In this document: positions 1 through 11,500 of the stretch, piece by piece
Position numbering within the stretch: position 1 is the first letter of the stretch
Layout of the letters: every line of letters begins with the position of its first letter
Made by a program: the position numbers and the translations under genes
Assembly (NCBI RefSeq): GCF_910592395.1
Contig: NC_088316.1
Coordinates: 620,001-684,000, forward strand
Source: Lineus longissimus
Lineage: Eukaryota > Nemertea > Pilidiophora > Heteronemertea > Lineidae
Direction of reading: 5' to 3'
Length of the DNA stretch: 64,000 bases
Notes under the pieces: generated by a model
Database searches by the model: none
Told to the model about the DNA's origin: nothing
The model's input: only the letters and a program-made list of their open reading frames with translations

Positions 1-195
1 AAAAGCAATTACATTGGAATACAATCAGAAATATCTGACTTGCTTATAATTGAAATACAAATATTCTTGTTGTACAACTTTCTTGATGTACACATATTCA
101 TGTAAAACTCTTATCCCACAGTGTAGTGAACGGTACGGTGGCCCATTAGGGACATCATGTTTTTTTTTAGATTCAAATACGATTTTTTTTTCTCG

Positions 196-540
196 AATTT
201 TCTCCACGGAATTAAGTATTTTCTCCGCGGAAATAACATTTATCTCCACGGAAATAAATACTTTTCTCCACGGAAATAAATACTTTTCTCCACGGAATTA
301 AGTATTTTCTCCGCGGAAATAACATTTATCTCCACGGAAATAAATACTTTTCTCCACGGAAATAAATATTTTTCTCCACGGAAATAAATATTTTTCTCCA
401 CGGAAATAACATTTATCTCCACGGAAATAAATACTTTTCTCCACGGAAATAAATACTTTTCTCCACGGAAATAACATTTATCTCCACGGAAATAAATACT
501 TTTCTCCACGGAATTAAGTATTTTCTCCGCGGAAATAAAT
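196..540. repeat. Minisatellite of the left foldback arm (about 16 units)
   Basis: Tandem units of 20-23 bp built on CTCCACGG or CTCCGCGG followed by AAATAAATAC, AATTAAGTA or AAATAACATT. I count 16 CTCCRCGG cores. Unit variants recur in a higher-order pattern of three or four units, which suggests amplification in blocks. Confidence 0.9.
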
Positions 541-1255
541 AATTGATTCCGCTGATATGATTGGTCCTGCATTTTAGAGGACGAGGTCAAGGTGAAACTA
601 TTAACCCTTAAACCCCAACCTTGCGGTAGGCTCGGGAACCAAGCTGTACAGGCGCTGCCCGCTGGAACACGAGGCCGCTTGTCAATCCCGTTTGACATTG
701 TCAGATCTGACTATACGTGTATAGTGTTGGCATGAAGACTGTGGAAGATGTAAGTAACACGATGATTGTCAGATTTGATACGTTTTGAATCATAAAAATG
801 CAGTTGGTAGCATCTTTGTAGAGTGGCCTATAGTATCAGTGAAGAAAACGGTACGTGGAGACCCACTGCCGATGTTATGTATAGCTAGCTATCGCGCGCA
901 GTAGCTAGCTATACATAACATCGGCAGTGGGTCTCCACGTACCGTTTTCTTCACTGATACTAGGCCACTCTACAAAGATGCTACCAACTGCATTTTTATG
1001 ATTCAAAACGTATCAAATCTGACAATCATCGTGTTACTTACATCTTCCACAGTCTTCATGCCAACACTATACACGTATAGTCAGATCTGACAATGTCAAA
1101 CGGGATTGACAAGCGGCCTCGTGTTCCAGCGGGCAGCGCCTGTACAGCTTGGTTCCCGAGCCTACCGCAAGGTTGGGGTTTAAGGGTTAATAGTTTCACC
1201 TTGACCTCGTCCTCTAAAATGCAGGACCAATCATATCAGCGGAATCAATTATTTA

Positions 1256-1462
1256 TTTCCGCGGAGAAAATACTTAATTCCGTGGAGAAAAGTATTTATT
1301 TCCGTGGAGAAAAGTATTTATTTCCGTGGAGATAAATGTTATTTCCGCGGAGAAAATACTTAATTCCGTGGAGAAAAGTATTTATTTCCGTGGAGAAAAG
1401 TATTTATTTCCGTGGAGATAAATGTTATTTCCGCGGAGAAAATACTTAATTCCGTGGAGAAA
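1256..1462. repeat. Minisatellite of the right foldback arm (about 10 units)
   Basis: Reverse complement of the left-arm satellite, with 10 CCGYGGAG cores. The shortfall of six units against the left arm accounts for the 132-bp difference in arm length. Confidence 0.9.
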
Positions 1463-1695
1463 ATTCGAGAAAAAAAAATCGTATTTGAATCTAAAAAAAA
1501 ACATGATGTCCCTAATGGGCCACCGTAGAACGGGGAAAGACGGGTTTTCAGTAAAGACATCATCATGTGTTGTATTCTCAAGCACTAATGAGAAAGAGTG
1601 ACACACTGCGTAGGACTGAGGGCCAATATGGTTCACCGTGTCGGACAATATACACTGTAATGCATTGATTAGTGCATTTTGCGGCAGCCATCAGG

Positions 1696-1785
1696 CTTGG
1701 TGTTTTCTCAAAGGGTTATCAGGGCAAATGTTGATAGCATCGACCCCCACGAAACACCTTCCATGGAGGTCGATGGGCCTACACT
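1696..1785 (+). repeat. Dispersed hairpin repeat, copy 1 (partial)
   Basis: Contains the family core TCAAAGGGTTATCAGGGCAA followed by a palindromic segment at 1739-1774 that starts ATCGACCCCCA and ends GGAGGTCGAT. The 5' part seen in the other copies (AATACACGGTCTATTGTC) is absent or decayed here. Confidence 0.7.
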
Positions 1786-3835
1786 GGCATGGTCAAAGAA
1801 ACGTAATTGTTGCCGAGGCATTGAGAGAAAACCCACTTCTCTGCGCAATCGCCGTCAGTCTCACAAATGGCATGTTATCGGTTAACTATTGAATGAAATG
1901 CGCGGTTCGAGATGCGAATCCCGGGATCCTGTCACAGAGTTCAAGATGAAAAATCGACATATTTCTAGCTCTGAGAGATGATGAATCATGGCTTCATGTT
2001 TTATGGATGATATCGATGGTGCCATCATTGAGTTGAATGCCGGTCTCTTGACGAATGGACCAGTGCAGAGTTCACAGACTTGGAATTCGTGAGTTAGACT
2101 GGCGGCTTGTTGCGTCCAACACTACTCAAAACGGTGTGGCGTGGTTACTTTAGGATATAAGAACATTGGTGATTCTCTGCAATTACAAGAGCGGCGTCTC
2201 CTAAAAAAATATATCCTACATTTATATTTCGAAGACGAAATAAATGCATGACGACAGAAACCAAAAACGCTTTGGAAACCATTGACGCTGTAGAAGCTTA
2301 TGATCTTGTAATAAAGCTATATTAGAGAGGAAATACTTCCAGGAACAGCAGGTCATTGGGACAGAAATTCCTTTTTACGCTGTCTTTCGTTGATGTCTCC
2401 CCGCACACTTTGTTGCAATCGAGCTGCGAGAGTGATATCTTGTGGGCGAAGCGGAGACCTATAGCCTTAAATACGGGTGCTACCGTCTGCTGGTGATGCT
2501 GCTTCTTTCAATGTGGCTATCGGCTAATCACTCATAGAGAGTTTTTTCAGCGACAACCTATCACGTCAGTGGCTTGGTTGAGGTACACTTTTTTCTGAGG
2601 GTGTCTTCAACCCAAATTATCATATAACTACTACATGATGGAGATTGGATTGATCAGGTCAGAAAAAATGACCAGAGATAAGTCTTCTTAAAGGTATTGT
2701 CTTTTCGCCAGTGGAAGTGGCATGGGTTCGCCTTACCAACGCAAGGGGCGCCGGAGACCTACTCAGTGCACGTACTAATGCAGAGTGTAGGATATGTTGC
2801 ATTGAAATCTTATGCATTTCTGTAACGGCAGAAGTAAAATCATATTGGCTAGCGCCACGTTCAAGTTTTCGCAAAGCCTTCCCAGCAAGCACAACCATTC
2901 GACACGAGAGTCTTGTACCACAGATAGAGTGATCACCTGTGATAGCATTTGATTTCGTGGTGGTTTGTGCAGTTTCGCACAATGGTCATTTGGTGTTCTT
3001 GCGACGGGGAAAAAAGAGCCATCGTTGTTACTTCTGATAATGAAATTCGTGATAGGTCATTCTGTATGTGAGGAATTATGCTAGGCGTGGTTTGCCTGTG
3101 ACCTTGCCCCATTCTTGAGTGTGAACAACGTAAATGTACATAGCAGCTTTCTGAAAATCGAAGACAATCCTGTCTGAAACCTTTCTCAGAACACGATAAA
3201 AGGCCTCGTCTGAGCCGGTCCATAGTCGGCGAACTAAAAAGAAAGAGTATTGGTTCCCGTCTTGTATCAGTACCATTGAGTCTGACACTTGGCATTTAGA
3301 TAATTAGATAATTGTTCGCTTGTCATTGGAAACAGGAAGGTTTGACGAACAGCAACCGAGAGTGACCGGTATAGTCTGAATCATCGTGATGTCGTAGCGT
3401 TGTCCCAGTAAAGACAGGTGACTCAAGGCTAACCCCGGCTGATTTCTCAGTGTAGCAGGCTTTGCAAACTTTGGCATTTCCATCAGACAGTATTGCTTAC
3501 AGTTAAACTAATTAAACGCTTTTACTCTCTCAATATTTTGAATTGAAATGTCCCTGATAAGCTATCGTGTAGCTGATAATAGTAAGTCAACATCTTCTGA
3601 ACACTGCTAGTACGCGTCTTAACTTGGCTATCGATCATGAAGTCACAACCACAAAGATGACTACTCCACGAACCACTATGATAAATCAATTTGCACTGTC
3701 TTATTTCTGGTCTTGGATAAATAAAAACTCATATTCCAATTCTAGCATGTAATCACTTATAATGTCAACAAATACGAAAATTGTTTGATAAAATGGAAAC
3801 TTGCTTTCACAAGCTTTCGGGTTCTGCTGACACTG

Positions 3836-3958
3836 GTAGGAGGTTTTTTCCTACTTTTTCACGATTTCTCAAACTTTTTCCTGATTTATCCGACAAAAGT
3901 CCGACCTTTCAGGGAAAAGTCGGACAATATCTGACTTTTGTCGGATAAATCAGGAAAA
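3836..3958. repeat. Inverted repeat with competing stems
   Basis: A 26-nt segment (3876-3901) is the exact reverse complement of 3933-3958. Inside it, GTCCGAC (3899-3905) is the exact complement of GTCGGAC (3919-3925); this inner stem shares three bases with the outer one, so the two compete. A smaller stem (GTAGG/CCTAC) sits just outside at 3836-3854. Probably a MITE or a hairpin relic; no function is shown. Confidence 0.7.
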
Positions 3959-5770
3959 TGTAAGAGAAACCATTAAGAAGTCAGAAAAAGCCAGTGTGAT
4001 TCTTGCTTCTCATTGATTTATCCCTAACTTCACATTTTCTACTACAGTTCCATTACACGATAGCAAACCCTTCAACTATAATGAAATATCCCAGATTTCT
4101 CGATTTGACGATAAATCAATACTCATTCATGTGTGGCATTTTCAAAATTGGTTGAAATTGGATGATTATGTCGAATATACCTGCGCGGAATGTTTGATTG
4201 ACGGGAGCAGATGAGGGCAGTGAAACATAAGTGGTGTTCGTGTGGTGGGTTGGTGGATCAAAGGAGGTTGGCTAGGATGATATTGGGAACGAGTTTACAA
4301 TCCCCGATCACACCCCCAAAAAAAGGTCATCGGTTGACTAACCAAGCACCACTGTTCAATGGATTTATAGTTGAATGCGATCAAACTACGTCATTTCCGA
4401 TCGGGGATTCTAAAGTTTAGCCTGATATTGGGTGGTGCGAGTGTTTGGAGCACGGACTGTCACTCGGCATGGTCCGATTGCATCATGGAGGTAGAGCCTT
4501 CTTCGTCCACCGGTCTTCAATTTCATTTTTATTTATTGAAATTGATTGAGGCAATAAGTGGTGACTTAGTGGTGCCGGTGGGTCAGTTGGAGGAAGCAGT
4601 AGGACAAGGAGTCAAACTTTCCTTTTGAATGATGTCTAATTTGTTATTAGACAGACTAGCATAGCCATCCCTTCATTTCTATACCCTCATTTTCGGGAAA
4701 CACATCAATGGCACTGATGATATAAGTTTGATTGCTGAGTGGAAGGGTGATTGATAGAGAGATGACCAGTTGGTAGACTGGCATCTTTTTGCGAATAGTG
4801 CTCTGGGGTAGCTGGTTAGATTCGTAATAGCCTCAGTGAAGCATATCAACATCACCAGGAGAAGTTGGTTCCTTGGGTCAAACGCAGCGTCCAAAAAGTA
4901 TGATAAAGGAACAACAATGGCTGTATGGATTGACTGTGAGGTAGTTTTATAGTTAACAAAGTTTCTTCTTGTTTGCTCAAGGGTGTCTTAGGGTAGAATG
5001 ATGTATATTTTTAGCTTTCCTGCGTACAGACTCAAGGTGCATCGTTACTCCCCAAGACGCCTTGAGAAAACAAGGAGAAAGGCTGTGGACTAAATTAATT
5101 TAGTGTTAATCCAATCATCATTATTACCTTAAAAACACAAATCTGAAAAATGCCGTGACAAGATTGCATCCCATCAGGGATAATTATCTTAATATCTAAG
5201 AGAACAACAAGTTTCGCTGTAAGTATTTTTATTCCAAAATGGAAAAGACAACTAAGCACAGTAAGAGAAGAATAGTTGTCCCTCTCACCATCTTTATAAA
5301 GCGACCTTAGGCTGTTTTAGTGGAGTTAGGATAATCAAACAAATGGGTCACATTCAGGAAAACGACTTAACTAATTGAGCCCGAAAGAGAAGCTTACTGC
5401 ATCTCATCACGTATTCTAAGAAAATGTTCGCTTCCAATTTGGAAAGGACTATTGCCGGAATAAGAAAAAAAAGGATTAATATAACCGTCTTCATTGTCAG
5501 TGATACATTTGTTGTCTGGTTGACGCGCTTAGCTCAATTTGTTCTTAACCTCATCGCAAACGAGTTCTACCGATTCCCGTCTTCTACACCACTGTGTCCA
5601 GTTTTCACAAACCATTGGAGTCTTCTGCCGGATGTGGCACAGCTCTATCTTACTCCGGCAAGTCTATACTCCTCACAGGACTTCTAGAAGGTCCTTTAGA
5701 TCCACTTTGCTTGGACGACCGTGATGCTATATTGACAATAACTGTCCTTGGCCTCGACATTATACAGTGT

Positions 5771-5920
5771 GGTACGAAATGTAGAGCCCTCCGTATGTAC
5801 GTGGTACGAAACCTACAGAGCCCTCCGTATCCACGTGGTACGAAACCTTCAGAGCCCTCCGTGTGTACGTGGTACGAAACCTACAGAGCCCTCCGTATGT
5901 ACGTGGTACGAAACCTACAG
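5771..5920. repeat. 34-bp minisatellite, about 4.5 units
   Basis: Units begin GGTACGAAACCTACAGAG at 5771 (32 bp), 5803, 5837, 5871 and 5905 (34 bp each, last one truncated). Units differ by few substitutions. The period is not a multiple of three, so the open frames across it are by-products. Confidence 0.9.
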
Positions 5921-6135
5921 TCCTACGGAGTACACCACAGTGAATACAAAGCTACAACTTCCTATTGCCTTGGACGGTGATGATTTATTGGCACTAACTG
6001 TCATCGCCTTCTGTCAACTCAGGCAGAATGACCATAATATTAGCTTCCACGACATATCCTTGTGTTGACAATACATCATTCGACAGTTGATGTTTTATTC
6101 AGAGCGGTAACAAGTGTTATACAGATCTAGGGTGA

Positions 6136-6187
6136 AGGCACATGCATTGATCATGCATTGTAGTGTCATCCCAATGCATTGATCGTG
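6136..6187. repeat. Short inverted repeat built on ATGCATTG
   Basis: GGCACATGCATTGATCATGC near 6136 is mirrored by CAATGCATTGATCGTGCC ending near 6187. It forms a hairpin of roughly 50 nt. No gene context. Confidence 0.5.
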
Positions 6188-8559
6188 CCGCTTAAAAGTG
6201 TGTCACGACCTACATGTAGAGTTTAGGCGGGGTGGAGTCGTTATTCCAAAGTAGTCGTATTTATTCGTTCGGTCAAAGATCGATTGAATAAATACTGCTG
6301 TTGTTGCTGATGTTTGATGTTGTTGTTGGTGCAGTTGTCAGCCACATGTCACCATAACAAATTTCTACAATGGCCTCGGACCAGCCACGCACTTGCTAAG
6401 TATTTTTCATGAAGGAAGATCTCCTGAGTTTGAATGCAAAATAAATTCCCTAGAGGCGACACTTTGAACCTATCTCAGAAACGTCAACCATCAACGCGTT
6501 TTCTAGCGGCTGCCGATCGGTAACTTTACTCAAAAAGGCAATCATAATGACCAGTCGCCCGGTGTATCGTATATTGTGTAATTTGTTTTGCTGTGAACCC
6601 CCAGACGCCAACGACAGGTGTCAACATATTTCAGCCTATGAATAAATTGATGGCTGTTTCCCCTTTGACGTCCACAGTGAATGAAATTACAGAACGGCGC
6701 TCAAAATCAGCGCGGGGAAAGAAAACTTGAGCAAACTCGAGACCCTGGGGAGCAAAATCTCAGGAGCAGCTTATAGAATCATGTTGTGGGTCTCTGGAGG
6801 GTCGCAGCGGCAAAGTTACACAAATTGGGATTTCGACAAACATTTAACATGGTTAAGTTAGCCAGCCAGGTTATCTGCTTATTGTTGTGGGTTCTTTTAT
6901 GAGATTTGTCATGTAGATTATGAGTAAAATGAATGCAACTCCACACATGCCTGCGGGGACTTCGGAGAAGGTTCTTCTCCGTGCCATGTCATCGAAGTAA
7001 TACCAGAGGTCTAGATGTGAGTAGGCAGTATATAAACTGTTTACCTGACATGGTTAGCAAGCATGGTGGGCTGCTGACCTTGCTTAGCTAGCAGCAACTT
7101 AGCTAATAGACATCGCAATTAGAAACCATGAGTTTTTCATTCTAACACTACAGCTTTTCGCCCCACGACATAAAACATGTCTAGCCATATCACCATGACC
7201 AATGGCATCGGCCATCCATCTTGACCCTAAAAATCTTTGATATTGCAACTACTTTCGTACGCTGTAGCGAGCGAGATGCTCCGGGTGCAAGACCATGAGA
7301 GCCCTGATCCCGAGAGTCAGACTTTTGCTCGTATCTCATGAAATACACGACTAACAGACAAACAAAACCGTGTTTGTATCGCGTGATGACCTATCCCCGT
7401 GTTTAATGAAATGCACAGATGAAATTGTGAGCGTTATGAGAATCAGCGCAACGATAAGACCATTTGGTACACATGTCACCCCGAGGATCTCCCAACTCTG
7501 AAACCGAAAAAGCAAATTATAGTATCCTATTACGGTCCCCTTGAGAGCGCCATCCAAGTCTGGCATAACAGGCCATTTTGTGAGCGTCCCTGCGCAGCGT
7601 CGCCTAACGATATCAGGCTTTCTATAATCTCGTTGCATTCTGCTTTGCGATGAGAGCGACGAGGCTGACGTGAAATGCGATGCCAGTTGGTCAATCTAGA
7701 AAATGGCGGAGGACAGGTAAAGCCGTGCACAGTGGGTCAGTAAGTGAACAAGGAGTCAACAACATCGTACAATAGTTTTTAATGCATTCTCCTCTAGAAT
7801 CAAATGGTGTTCCTCCATCGAACTGGGAATGCTGTGAAACAGTTATGGTCTGTTAACTGTAATGAGGTTTGCTCAAAACTCCGCAAAAGCAAAGCAATTA
7901 TATACATAATGTCTTATTGTTTTGCTTTTGTTTAAACAAACCATCAAAGCAGTCTAGTAGCATGCCGAGTAAGACCTGCTGGTATAGGAATATCAAACCA
8001 TGATCATAAATTTCAACCAAAGCGACAGAAAATGAATTGAACTACTGGTAATCAAAATCTTCTTCGTCTTCACAAGACAATAAAACTTACTAAACGCTTG
8101 AATTCAAAGAAACTTCAGCGTTGTCTTCGACTGATCGGAAATAGTTTATCATCTTCGGTACTTTCTTGGATGTGCCCTGCGTTCCCGTTACATAAATCAC
8201 TTACAACCGTTGACACTCGATAATGGCGAGAACTTGGTAACTGTCATGCAAGCAGTTTGTTTATCTATCTAATCAGTATGGCGCTATTTGTGACAACGAT
8301 GGACGCAAGCACGTAGTCTTCGGGGACATTCCGGTTCACACGCCATGATTTTGGGCCGTTACTGCTCTGGTACGTGGTGGACGAGTCCCTCGTGGGCCGT
8401 GATGGCTGGTGCTGGTAGTGATGAATGACCGGGCGAGCCAATCAAGGGGTCGATACATTCTAGTATGTCGTACAACAGTCGTCATCCATTACGTTGCTCG
8501 TTACTCGTACCAAAGACCTATTTTCACATAATATGATATGATATCGCTCAGGCGGAGCT

Positions 8560-8595
8560 GTTGATATTCCGCCCAAGACCTCGTCGAGGTCTTAG
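8560..8595. repeat. Paired small palindromes
   Basis: AAGACCTCG and CGAGGTCTT are separated by one base near 8574-8592, preceded by GGCGGA...TTCCGCC at 8551-8572. These are two adjacent short stems in spacer DNA. Too short for a named call. Confidence 0.4.
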
Positions 8596-11500
8596 GTCCA
8601 GCTTCGCGCGGCGTTAGGTTACCAGAAACCTCCAGCTACAGCGGTGCCCCTCATTGGCAGAAAACATTACAGGTTCCATTTCGGCTCTTCCAACTCTTCT
8701 TATCCTCACATCCACCAAGAACCCAAGCCTTTTATGAATATTTCACAGATTAACCAGATAGGAAATGTAAGGCGAAACTTCGAAAAGGCAGTCTCTGGGA
8801 TCTTGTTAAAAATTCATTCGATCCTAGCCCCGATTGCGGACGTATCCGCATATGTATCATATTCCTCGGATTAAGGACATGATGGCTACAACGGGAGGCA
8901 TTTTCAAAAACGTGGGTTGAAAAGTAAACTGAAGCTTAGAACTATACTGTAAAGAAGAAGCGAATTCATGAGCAAAATTTTACTGGTTAGCCAGCTGCCA
9001 TCGTGGGTTTTATAAGATTTGAGTGGAAATATACCGGTTTAAGATGAAACGTGGGCGAAAGAACAGATTCTACTCATCCGATTTAGCGAAAACGACACCG
9101 GTGAATGCGTATAACTGATATTTTCTTCTTTCAAGATTGGGCCTCTAAACCCCATGGCAGTTTCGTAGTCACACCTAAGTTGGCTCTTCAAGGGAATTTA
9201 ATCTAGGGCTGCTCCTTAGCTTCTGATCATATCAATCTGATGGCGGACGCAGCAAAATCCTGGCAATTCAGCAGTCCCTTGGCTGAAATCTAGAAGTGAG
9301 TCACGCACTGAAAATATGTTGTGTCCACTATAGAAACCATTTCTGAATCAAAAAAGAAAACTTGTTCAGCCTGTTGGTGAAACCTTTTCTCAGTCTCAGG
9401 GAAAAAACAACAATCCCGTGACACCGTTATCATCGGTTACGTTTTCTTCTTGTCGGCTTGATAGCGATTTTTACACCAGAAGTCGTGACCTGAATATTAA
9501 GAGCAAAAACAAAATGATCACTCCATCATTGCCATGTTAAAAATCGACCAACTCGCGGCAAAGCATTGTGATTGTGGCAATATATATCGACTTCCCATCA
9601 ACAAAGTGCAAAAACTTTATTATTGCGGAGGTCACGATCCGCCATATTGGATTACTTTGACAGGTGACAGTCATGTGACTTCTGTAAGAAAGAATGCTGC
9701 GAAGATTTCGGTAACTCCACAAGAAATAAAGCATTATTGAATCATAAGATTCACATTAGTGTCGCCATTATCAAATTTCCCATTCAATGAATAACAAAAT
9801 GTAGTATCTAGCATCAACACACATTTGTTAATTACAGTATATTTTGTCACATATCAAGATAACTATAGAAACTTACGATGTCATGAGTGCATCGCGTTGT
9901 ATATTATACAACACACGAACATGCCAATACGTCGTCGTAGCTTCAAAGTATATTAGATTTACCTATCAAGTTACCATATGTGAAAAGCTAGGATTAACTT
10001 TGTAGAACTGTGAAATGGATCGTTAATGCGTTTGTAAATAACATATAATATTGCAAATGGAGTTCGCATAGCAGCATCACCGATCGCGACAGGTACAGAC
10101 CAATAATCGAGGCCGATATTCCGTCATCATGAAAACTCCTCTTGGTCTTGTTGGGAAACACATATCCATTGTCGGTATGGAGTATGAGGAGATGGAGAAA
10201 CAAACCACTTGCAAGCTATAGTCAAGTTTGGCAGTTTTCTTCTCAGACTGGCCACGACTCATACACGTATACACAAGAGGGTGGATGACGTCTCATTGTC
10301 AAACCTGCAACAGCTGCCTTGAAGAATCGATGAAATGATTCTTTTGGTTCTTATTTTTGCGTTGTTTGAAACTCTCTGAATGGTTTCAGTTGAATTCTCT
10401 GAAGAATTGGGATAGAGTGTTTGCCGGTGTGGCATTTTGGTTGTGTTGATTATTTCAATGTTTCCATACAATAGACAAGAAAGAACACGCCGACCTTTCA
10501 ATAGAATGAAACAGTATAAAACGTGTCACTCTGTCATCAGCGTTCCCAAACAATGAGGGAAACTCTCAGAAAGAGCGATGCCGGCTTGCTAGCTAACCGG
10601 CTTACATTATGATCTACCCCTAGCAACAGGTTATCTAAAAACCATTCAGATAGGGAGAGATGGAAGCACATTAGAAATTGACAATGTTCTATCCGAAAGA
10701 AAGAAACTTCGCAAATGTAACGGGAGTAAGATCTTCGCCATTCCTTCCTTTGTCGTGTTTGTGTGGCGAGGCAAACTTTGGGAAGTTTCTTAGAGTTTGT
10801 TACATTTGCCTGGGGCTAAATAGTTGTTTGAATAGGTATGGTATGGGTTCATAGGCAGTGGGGATTGGATTATGGAAGAAATGAAAAAACAATTTTATCA
10901 AATGGCAAAGGATGCAACCTGCATGTTCTTACTTTAAGAAATTTAGCCTTAAAAACTGAGATTTTCTCGAAAGGTTGAGTTTTCGCTTCTCGTATCTGTT
11001 TAACTTTGTATAGCCACGGAGGGAATTGTTGACTAAAAGCCATCCAGTAAACGTGTAAACAGTAAGGAAAAACAATATATGAAATGAAATTTGAAAATTC
11101 CGCTGGTAATATTTTAAATTCTGACCATCACCCAGCCAGCCCCCGGACAATGCACTTCAAACTGTAACCAAAATATTGCATAACTTGGAAAACAAAACCA
11201 TTGGAAAACGGATTATATCGGGGATTAAACCCAGGTGCAACTTACATTGGTAATCCGACACGTATTTGTTGAGTTCATTTCAGATGCTTGAAAATAATGT
11301 ATATAGCTTCTGGGATGATTTTCTGATCGCGAAACACATGTTATTTCAGACTGTCAAAAAAGGTGTCAGCTTCGAGAGCTCTCCCGCAAATGCTGACATC
11401 ACTTGTTTGTGACTAACGTGAATCAAAACGAGAGCTTGCAGAACCTCTCTTTTAGGACAGAGAAACCACTCAGTCCGCTCACATTTCATACGATAAAATC

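Larger units (their letters stand above)
134..1527. mobile_element. Foldback-type palindromic element with long inverted arms
   Basis: The left arm (134-891) and right arm (902-1527) are near-perfect reverse complements around a 10-nt spacer (892-901). The ends read TACGGTGGCCC and GGGCCACCGTA. GAACGG flanks both sides directly (128-133 and 1528-1533), as expected for a 6-bp target site duplication. Each arm contains an outer terminus, an internal minisatellite, and about 350 bp of unique sequence running to the centre. No transposase frame is visible, so it would be non-autonomous. The arms differ by 132 bp, which equals six 22-bp satellite units (16 units against 10); there is also a 2-nt indel near 830/962. 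Foldback elements with satellite-bearing inverted arms are known in animals; the superfamily is not determined here. Confidence 0.85.

Noticed and set aside
5771-5920. Regular repeats resembling a CRISPR array
   Set aside because: Units are contiguous with no unique spacers, and the genome is eukaryotic. It is a minisatellite, as are the arrays at 196, 27450, 47199 and 62413.
6230-6400. Possible LTR end (GAATAAATAC with repeated TGTTGTTG) and primer-binding-like sequence
   Set aside because: No matching second LTR, no TG...CA pair and no gag or pol frame nearby.
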